Origin: [Phialemoniopsis] sp. UDSM-2020
Lineage: Eukaryota; Ascomycota; Sordariomycetes; Thyridiales; Thyridiaceae
DNA length: 64,000 bases
Assembly: GCA_018873225.1 (NCBI GenBank)
Contig: JAEILZ010000003.1
Coordinates: 248,001 to 312,000, forward strand
Direction of reading: 5' to 3'
The translations under genes and the position numbers were made by a program. Shown in pieces: positions 56,286-64,000 of this stretch (the first letter of the stretch is position 1; each line of letters opens with the position of its first letter). Below the pieces are notes generated by a model, which was given only the letters and a program-made list of their open reading frames with translations, ran no database searches and was not told the origin of the DNA.

Positions 56286-57382
56286 GGTGATAGCCGAGCT
56301 AGCTCAAAAGGCGAATTGAAGTAGATCGGGGTAGGGAAGGTTGTACAGGGTGCTCGGTCAACTTCCGAAAGATGCCCTGCGATGATGTAATGGGGATAAG
56401 AGAAGATATCACGACACACCAAAAAAAAGTAGGAGAGGAACAAAGATGGTGTCCAGGTTTGGGAAGCTGCAGAATTTACATCAAAAAAATGTCCAGACTC
56501 TCCGCACATGCGATGGCGCCAGGTTGGAGATCGGAACAACCGAGCTTGATGGGCGGGCGGTGCGTGTGAGGAGCTCAGCGCTTTCGGCGTGGTTGGCTGC
56601 TCTGGCTATGCTGGCTATGCACGCCCTCACACACATTTTGGGGGAGCCGAAACCCCACGTTTCCGCCGCCACGAACCGAGGGAAGCCGCAAGCCTGTCAT
56701 CGGCAAACGGGCCAAAGGCAGGTGAGGCAGGAGGAGGAAGGTCCAATTGGCCAATCACGGCGCTCACTCGTCTCACGATTGCCCCACAGGGGACACAAAC
56801 TGACATGGTCAACTGTGGAGGGCGCTGTGGGTTCTGGTTTTGGGGGAGCAGTTTTAGTGGAATTTGCTAGCCATTCCCTGGATTTTCTGGGGACTCACCC
56901 ATGAAAAAGAGCCACCGGCACCAATGAGATCCCCCACCTCTGCCGTGGCCTCGGGCGGCAAAGCTTTACCGCTGACGCATCCTCACCTGGAACCGTTAAC
57001 CAGGGCAACCAGGGCAAAAAAGCAGAGCTCCTGGGCTAGTCGACTAACACCGAGTGGCCGATCGGGTTTCCCGCTCGGTCTTGCGAGATTTTGTGTGTCC
57101 AGACCTCTCCGGGGTGGCGTCTTTTTCTATTCATGCCGCTTTTCAATATTCTGTGAAGCCCTCCGATTCGGAAGTTGACCGAGTCTACTGCTGTTGTCTT
57201 ACTAAGGTGATCTCATTGCGGTTATTGCGGTTGCGGTGGCCGTCCTTCTTCTTCCACCTCTACATATCTACGCTGTGGGCCTGCACTTGACTCTTTATAC
57301 CATCGCTGTACTTTTAACAGATCGTCATACGGCGATACAGTGACCGGAAACCCATATAAAGCTCCACGGGCAAGATAAAACC
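56286..57382. promoter_or_regulatory. Bidirectional promoter of the methylcitrate-cycle pair
   Basis: 1.1 kb between the two starts. SYGGRG (CreA-type) hexamers are at 56653-56658, 56782-56787 (both on the minus strand), 56887-56892 and 57109-57114, but about four are expected by chance in this length, so they prove nothing. TATAAA at 57355-57360 is only 23 bp from the lyase ATG, probably too close to act as a TATA box. Confidence 0.55.
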
Positions 57383-59245
57383 ATGCTCCGTGGTATTGCG
57401 ACTCGTGTCCCGCGAAGGGCAGCATTCGCAAAGTCTGGCGCCAACACCACTATCCGCCTACTCTCTACCACAGCCGTTCGCAGGATGCCGAACCTCGCTC
57501 CCGTGAACCCTCCCGTCTCGACGGCTCTGCCCTCCGACTCCTTCCAGCTCCTCCCCGAGTCCCAAAAGGCTGGCGCCGCCGAGGACGCTCTCTACGAGCA
57601 GCAGATCAAGGATGTCGAGGCCTGGTGGGCATCCCCGCGGTACGAGGGCATTAAGAGGCCCTACACCGCGGCCGATGTCGTCTCCAAGCGCGGCTCACAG
57701 CTTCAGAACTACCCCAGCTCTGTCATGGCCCGGAAGCTGTTCAACCTGATCAGGGAGCGCGAGGCCAAGGGCGAGCCAATCCACACAAGTACGTATACCA
57801 GCCGGCACTGACTTACATGGCCAAGTAACTAACACGGCCTGTCTACAGTGGGCGCAATCGACCCGATCCAGATGACCCAACAAGCTCCTCACCAAGAAGT
57901 CCTCTACATCTCCGGTTGGGCCTGCTCCTCCGTCCTGACCACCACCAACGAGGTCTCCCCGGACTTTGGCGACTACCCCTACAACACCGTCCCCAACCAG
58001 GTCCAGCGCCTGGCCAAGGCCCAGAGCATGCACGACCGCAAGCAGTGGGACCTGCGCCGCAAGATGAGCGCGGACCAGCGCGCCGCCGAGCCCTACACCG
58101 ACTACCTGCGGCCCATCATCGCCGACGGCGACACGGGCCACGGCGGCCTGTCGGCCGTCCTCAAGCTGGCCAAGCTCTTCGCCGAGAACGGCGCCGCGGC
58201 CGTCCACTTTGAGGACCAGCTGCACGGCGGCAAGAAGTGCGGCCACCTGGCGGGCAAGGTCCTCGTCCCCACGGGCGAGCACATCAACCGCCTCAACGCC
58301 GCCCGCTTCCAGTGGGACGTCATGGGCACCGAGAACCTCGTCCTCGCCCGCACCGACTCCGAGTCGGGCAAGCTGATCTCGTCGGCCATCGACGTGCGCG
58401 ATCACGAGTTCATCCTCGGCGTCACCGACCCGGCCATCGAGCCCCTCGCCGAGACCATCCAGGCCATGGAGTCGCGCGGCGCCGCCGGCCCCGAGATCGA
58501 CCAGTTCGAGGCCTCGTGGGTCAAGAACACCAAGCTCGTCACCTTTGACGAGGCCGCCGTCGCCCACCTGCGCGCGCACGGCGTCTCGGCCGACAAGATC
58601 GCCGAGTACGAGCGCGCCGTCGCCGAGAACCGCGACCTCGGCATCACGGCCCGCCGCGCCCTGGCCAACAAGCACACGCCCGGCCACGAGGTCTACTTCA
58701 GCTGGGACGTGCCGCGCACCCGCGAGGGCTTCTACCACTTCCGCGCCGGCATGGCCGCGGCCACCAAGCGCGCGCTGGCCTTTGGCCCCTACGCCGACCT
58801 CCTGTGGGTCGAGACGGGCGATCCCAACGTCGAGGTGGCCGCCAAGCTTGGCCGCGCCGTCCGCGCCGCCTACCCGGGCAAGGGCCTCGTGTATAATCTG
58901 TCTCCGTCGTTCAACTGGATGGCGCACGGCTTCTCGGAGCAGACACTCAAGTCGTTTATCTGGGATATCGCGCGCGAGGGCTTCGTCCTGCAGCTCGTGA
59001 GCCTGGCGGGCGTGCACAGCACGGCGACCATCACCAACGAGCTGGCGCGCGACTTCAAGAAGGACGGCATGCTGGCGTACGTCAACCTCGTGCAGCGGCG
59101 CGAGAAGGAGCTCGGCTGCGACGTGCTGACGCACCAGAAGTGGAGCGGCGCGAGCTACATTGACGGCATTTTGGGCGCCATTCAGAGCGGCAGCTCGAGC
59201 AGCAAGAGCATGGGCGACGGCAACACCGAGGGCCAGTTCCACTGA
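57383..59245 (+). CDS. mclA: Mitochondrial 2-methylisocitrate lyase (isocitrate lyase family), about 600 aa
   Basis: Two exons, 57383-57788 and 57849-59245 (60-nt intron, phase 1). The N-terminus is a basic presequence (MLRGIATRVPRRAAF ... RLLSTTAVRRM), which glyoxysomal isocitrate lyase lacks. Family motifs: PIIADGDTGHGG (metal site), the catalytic loop KKCGHLAGKVLVP (Cys active-site acid), RTDSESGKLISSAID, and LSPSFNW. It lacks a peroxisomal C-terminal tripeptide (ends GQFH). By presequence, partner gene and sequence it is the ICL2/MclA type that splits 2-methylisocitrate into pyruvate and succinate. Exon 2 has extreme GC at third positions, which opens a 515-codon antisense frame that is not a gene. 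Confidence 0.9.
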
Positions 59246-59524
59246 GAGACTGATCTGAAAGGAGAGAAAGGAAAAAGGGTAGAGTGTGGGAAGAGCGAAT
59301 TAGAGAGCACGACGTATATCCTGTAGAGTGCACTGCATGGAATCGGAGTTTTTGGATAGGATTTTCAAATACAAGAATCTTTGACAATCAATCATCTTCG
59401 TCTCCATTTGTCACCCAACGCACCAGCATAATTTCAAACTTGATTGGAAAGGGTATAACGTCACGCTGAAGAAGAAAATCAATCTATTCATCCCATCTAG
59501 CGTTTCCGCTTATCCATCTACCTC

Positions 59525-60481
59525 CTACGCCCTGCTAGCATAGTTGACAGGCGCCTCGGGCGCGGGGCCCTCGGGCGTGACGTAGGCCTTGGTCATGCCG
59601 CCGTCGACGACCATGTCGTGCCCGTTGACGAAGCTGCTCTCGTCGCTGGCGAGGAACAGCACGGCCTGCGCCTGCTCGACGGCCTCGCCGAACCGGCCCA
59701 TGGGGAAGTGCACCTCGCGGCGGTGGCGCTTGGCCGCGTCGTCGCCGAGCCAGTCCTGCAGCAAGGGGGTGTTGAGCGGCGCCGGGCACAGCGAGTTGAC
59801 GCGGTAGCCCTCGCGCGCGTGCACGATGGCGAGCTCGCGCGACAGGGCGAGCACGGCGCCCTTGGACGCCGTGTAGGCGAGCTGCGGCGTGGCGGAGCCG
59901 ACGAGCGCGACGACCGAGGCCGTGTTGATGATGGAGCCCTTCTTCTTGCCGTGGCGGCGCAGGGCCTGGATCGCGTGCTTGCAGCCGTACCAGACGCCCT
60001 TGACGTTGATGTTCATGGTAAGGTCCCAGATTTCCTCCGGGGTGTTGACGGCGTCGTCGTCGCGGCCGTGCATGATGCCCGCGTTGTTGAAGATGACGTC
60101 GAGGCCGCCCCAGCTGTCTAGGTGCTCGACCATGGCCTTAACCTGGTCCTCCTTGGAGACGTCGCAAACAAAGGTGTCAAGGCGCGTTGCTGAAGGGACG
60201 AGCGCGGCCACCTTGGCCTTTGCCTTTTCGAGTGCCGGGGCGGATATGTCGGCCATCAGGACGCTGGCGCCTTCGCGCGCAAAGAGAATGGAGGTCTCAA
60301 GACCAATGCCACTGGGTGCATCTTGTCAGTTTATGATTCCACAGTGTTGCCCCAATCCAGCGTTATCTCGAGGGGTTGTCATTGCCAAAGAAACTCACCT
60401 GCCGGCACCAGTGACGATGGCATTCTTGCCCGCGAGGCGACCACTTCCGTGTGTCACGCCGTTTGTGCCGTTCGTTGCCAT
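59525..60481 (-). CDS. Short-chain dehydrogenase/reductase, about 289 aa
   Basis: Two exons (complement): 60399-60481 and 59525-60311, intron 60312-60398 (87 nt). The splice rebuilds the Rossmann motif TGAGSGIGLET (residues 24-34). Classical SDR features follow: NNAG, the catalytic Ser in INTASVVALVG, YTASKG (catalytic Tyr and Lys), and a C-terminal block VNGHDMVVDGGMT. The cofactor-binding start LMADISAPALEKA with Asp after the second strand suggests NAD(H) preference. Substrate is unknown; relatives act as 3-oxoacyl reductases or glucose/sorbitol dehydrogenases. It is divergent from the glutamine synthetase-like gene (1.6 kb apart), and 280 bp from the end of the lyase gene, tail to tail. 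Confidence 0.92.
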
Positions 60482-62057
60482 CTTTTCAAGTCAATGAGCT
60501 GGGTATCGTGTTCGCTTTGCCAAGGGCGCGGTGGCGGGGTCTGGTGGTGGTGCTTGCAACTATCGTGAACCGCGATAGATAAGGGATTTGTTGCGCGAAA
60601 GAGCAGGAGCAATGGTCTGAATTGGACTTCCAAAAAGATAAAGACTTGGTGCTTTGTTTCCACGATACGAAGATGAATGCCAAGCCAGACACACAATGTG
60701 AGTCAAACAAAAATCCAGAGATGTGTGCTTCTGTTGTAGCCACCACCAGCTCTCTGGACCCTCCCTCCACTTACTTACTCGGGGTTATCAGGTCGTCCCA
60801 CCATGATCAAATCCAGGCCTTCCGACAACGGCGGTGGAGCCCCCGGACGGCGTGGCGGGAGTCAAGTGTGCACTTGATGAGTAGTGCGTAGCTCCTGTCC
60901 CATCATCCCGAGGTTGCTAGCTCGATACCTAGCCCAGTGCCGTGGAGGTCAGCCAAGAGTCGGGTATCTCGCTCTTATCAACGCGCGCGCGGCACGAACC
61001 AAGGGCGGGCGGACGACAATCATGACCCAGATATCACGGCAGACACAACACGCACAAGCACGAGCGGGGAAGCGGTGTGCAAACACTTGCCGGATACCAG
61101 CAAGATCCGAGTCCCGTCGCACTCAAGAAGCAAGCACGCAAGCAGAGCCAGCTCATGTTGCAGAGCATTGAGACTCTCGTCTGCCCGATATCGTCAAGTC
61201 AATGTATTGTTGCCACGGGTCTCGACATTTTTGCTGGTCAGCTGCCAGTGCGCCATGTGAGATCAGCGCTTATTAGGCCATCGCCAGCCACTCATAGCAG
61301 TTGCTGTTAGCAAGAAATTGGGGTCGCTTCGATAGGAAGTAGCCAGATGCTTCCGCGGGCAGTGGGATAAAACCTTGAATGCGTCCGGGGTCAAGTGGTC
61401 GGATAGGGCCCAGACCATTTCAACACACAAATGGGCAATCTTCGAGGTGAGATTTGGTAGGCGGTGAAGAGTGAAGAGAAGGGGAAGAAGAGGAACGGCT
61501 TGGCTGCACCATTGGCGATGAGCTTGATTCAAATACCCTGGGTCTGCAAGAGGCTATGTGCCCCCCACATAGCGGACATGCCAATTCTCAATTGCATTTA
61601 TCAATTTGAAGGCGATTCCAGCTGTCACAATTGACGAAATGTGCAAAAGTGCAAATTTGCCCAGCAAGACGAAGCAAGGCTATTCGTTCAATTGTTGATG
61701 CGGGCGGGCTGCAGCCGTCCCGTGAGAGAAGTGATGACGCAGTGCCCCTCGGCGCTGGCAGGGCTCCCCTGCTGGCTCCAGTGAGCCTAATTGGACGCTA
61801 GACAAGAGCTTATCGTGTGCGACGGAGTGCCTGGGACGTCACCGTTAGCTGCTCAGCTCTCACGCGCTCCTTGATACTCCAAATAGCAAAAGCAGGATCC
61901 GGGGACTCGGCCACAACACATCGCGAAGCAAAGGCCTTTGAGAGACTATCCTGTCCGGGCACTCCGCAACTCTTGCCATCTCTCGTAGACACTGCAAGTG
62001 AACAGCACAACGTAGACCTTCTCTCTATTGTAAGCAAGTCTGCGCGAACCTGTCGAG
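60482..62057. promoter_or_regulatory. 1.6 kb divergent interval, SDR / glutamine synthetase-like gene
   Basis: Contains promoters of both genes. Frames of up to about 107 codons (60937-61260) have no recognisable domain. No RNA gene seen. Confidence 0.5.
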
Positions 62058-63738
62058 ATGGCGCCATCCAAGTCGGACCCCAAGCCCGAGGACATCACCG
62101 CCGAGTCTCTGCCGGCCCTGCTCGCCAATGACACCAAGGTCAAGCTCGGCGGCGTCGATGTCGATGGCATGATGCGCGGCAAGCTCGTGTCCAAGAGCAA
62201 GTTCCTCTCCATCGCCGCCTCAGGCTTTGGCTTCTGCTCCGTCATCTTTGGCTGGGACATGCACGACATGACATATGTCCGCGAGCTCAAGGTCAGCAAT
62301 AAGGAGAATGGCTATCACGACATCCTCGCCATCCCGGACCTGAGCAGCTTCCGACGCATCCCCTGGGAGAATAACGTACCTTTCTTCCTCGTCAGCTTCT
62401 ACGACCCAGACACCAAGGAGCCGATATGCGCCTGCCCAAGGGGCCTGCTCAAGACGCAGCTGGAGAAGTTTGAGAAGGGCGGGTACGGCGCCATGGCAGG
62501 AGGTATATGAGATCACACCTTGTCATAAGAGTCAATACTGACCGAGTGCGCAACACTGTTTTGTCGCGAAACAGCCGAGTACGAGTTCTACCAGTTCAAG
62601 ACCCCAGCCGACTCATCTGCGTCGAACTCCTCCACGACCTCGACAGCCGCCTACCTGCGCGACAACCCGCCGCACTCGCTGCCCTCGCTGACCGAGGGCA
62701 TGTTTGGCTACAGTCTCACCCGCCCCGTCCACAACCAGGACTACTACTACGACATCTTTGACGCCTGCGAGAAGTTCCGCTGCAACATCGAAGGGTGGCA
62801 CACGGAGAGCGGCCCCGGCGTCTACGAGGCTGCCCTCGAGTTCGGCGAGATCCGCGAGATGGCCGACCGTGCCTCCCTCTTCAAGCTGGCTGTCAAGTCG
62901 GTCGCCACCCGCCACGGCGTGACGCCGTGCTTCATGGCCAAGCCCAAGCAGGGGCTCCCCGGAAACAGCGGGCACATGCACGTGTCCATCGTCGACGGCG
63001 ACGGCAAGAACATGCTGGCGCGCGAGGAGCGCGACGACAGCGCGCAGTGGGAGGACATCGCCTACCTGTCGGACATGGGCCGGCACTTCCTCGCCGGCGT
63101 GCTCGAGGGCCTGCCGGACGTGATGCCCCTCGTCGCGCCGACGGTCAACAGCTACAAGCGCCTCGTCGAGAACTTTTGGGCGCCCGTCACCGTGTCCTGG
63201 GGCCTCGAGCACCGCGCCGCCTCGATCCGGCTCATCGCGCCGCCGACGTCCAAGCCGGGCGCCACGCGCTTCGAGGTGCGCGTCCCGGGCGCCGACGCCA
63301 ACCCGCACTTTGTACTGGCGGCCGTCCTGGCGCTGGGCTACCGGGGCATCGAGAAGAAGCTCGAGATCCCGTGCCCGCCCCTGGGCAAGGGGGAGGACGT
63401 GGGCGGCGCGTCGGACGAGGGGGTCCGGCTGGCCAAGAACCTGCGCGAAGCGACGACCCAGTTCATGAGGGAGGGCAGCGTGGCGCGCGAGGTGTTTGGG
63501 GACGATTTTGTTGAGCACTTCGGCGGCACACGGGAGCATGAGATCAGGCTTTGGGAGGAAGCCGTCACGGATTGGTACGTCGGGTCCTCGCGCTTTCGCG
63601 ACACTGAGTTTTCCGATCATTGTCTTTCTTCGATCCCCCGTCCCCTGCTTGTCTCCCTCACCTTTTCTAAAACATTGAAACGATCTAACTTAGCAATTGT
63701 TTCTCAGGGAAATGCGACGATATATCGAAACTGTATGA
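62058..63738 (+). CDS. Type-I-like glutamine synthetase (GS catalytic-domain protein), about 491 aa
   Basis: Three exons: 62058-62502, 62575-63574, 63708-63738; in-phase GT-AG joins, last exon only 31 nt (ending W-EMRRYIETV). The N-terminal beta-grasp part (KLGGVDVDGMMRGKLVS) and the catalytic domain (AEYEFYQF, EGWHTESGPGVYEAAL, MAKPKQGLPGNSGHMHVS, APTVNSYKRL, RAASIRLIAPP, GATRFEVRVPGADANPHF) follow the bacterial GSI-type order. The metal-binding Glu and the ATP/substrate residues appear intact. This family in fungi differs from the main type-II GlnA and often ligates glutamate to amines (gamma-glutamyl-amine synthesis); the true substrate is unknown. No targeting signal is seen, so cytosolic. 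Divergent from the SDR gene; a joint pathway such as amine catabolism is possible but only inferred. Confidence 0.92.
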
Positions 63739-64000
63739 AGAACTGAGACGATCTTTCGGTCCCGAGCAAGTTTTAATGCAGGAGAAAGTTCTAGGGGGGA
63801 GGGGAGGACTAGGAGTCGGACTTGGCACAATGTATTCGCTTTACATGGATACCCGGCATATCACAAGGAGTTGGGACTTTTGCTCGCAGCAGGTTTGTTC
63901 TTTGGTTCAATTTACCTTCAAAGCTTGGGTCGTCCGAGGAATCTAAGTGTGAACCTATCACTTTTGAAACGACGGCTCGCAATCATGTCGACCATGATTC

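Noticed and set aside
57355..57360. TATA box of the lyase gene
   Set aside because: Only 23 bp before the ATG; would leave almost no 5' UTR.
56286..57382. CreA-type SYGGRG sites as evidence for carbon repression
   Set aside because: Four sites found, about four expected by chance on two strands.
57695..59242. 515-codon minus-strand frame
   Set aside because: Antisense of the methylisocitrate lyase; arises from extreme third-position GC.
62613..63620. 335-codon minus-strand frame
   Set aside because: Antisense of the glutamine synthetase-like gene.

Overview
The window is nuclear DNA from a filamentous ascomycete, most likely a Sordariomycete. Genes are broken by short introns of about 50-70 nt with GTRAGT-type donors and CTRAC-like branch sites. 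The content (Sho1, a RO10-like dynactin subunit, GT61, HET proteins, fungal STAND/NLR proteins, fungal Zn2Cys6 regulators) is typical of Pezizomycotina. I see 20 protein-coding genes, one cut by the window edge. I found no rRNA, convincing tRNA, transposon or CRISPR.

Layout. 0-5.4 kb: the 5' part of the osmosensor sho1 (minus strand), then about 4.5 kb without a recognisable gene. 5.4-10.9 kb: a HET-domain gene and an NB-ARC/TPR STAND gene in tandem on the minus strand. 11.7-15.2 kb: a RO10-like dynactin p24 gene divergent from a vacuolar amino-acid transporter. 17.6-26.8 kb: a sugar-porter MFS gene, a nucleoside hydrolase, a ribokinase and two transcription-factor genes, which look like a ribonucleoside/ribose utilisation neighbourhood. 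27.0-42.0 kb: a NACHT-ankyrin STAND gene, a carboxylesterase-like gene whose catalytic Ser and His are both replaced, a second HET gene, a GT61 glycosyltransferase and a third HET gene. 44-51.5 kb: three secretory-pathway genes (a CRH-type GH16 wall transglycosylase with a transmembrane tail, a duplicated cysteine-rich secreted protein, a DUF4360 secreted protein). 54.8-59.2 kb: 2-methylcitrate synthase and 2-methylisocitrate lyase, divergently transcribed from one intergenic region (methylcitrate cycle). 59.5-63.7 kb: an SDR oxidoreductase divergent from a type-I-like glutamine synthetase.

The most distinctive part is the set of three HET and two STAND genes spread over 36 kb, the repertoire of fungal non-self recognition and programmed cell death. 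In both STAND genes an intron interrupts the Walker A loop, and retaining it would put a stop codon within one codon, leaving only the N-terminal domain. In the NACHT gene the loop itself sits in a 25-nt exon. The dead-looking esterase next to the NACHT gene, a GC-AG intron inside the zinc cluster of one regulator, and a secreted protein whose two modules share the same intron position are also worth checking. Exon joins were read by eye from splice signals and reading frames; no alignment or transcript data were available.
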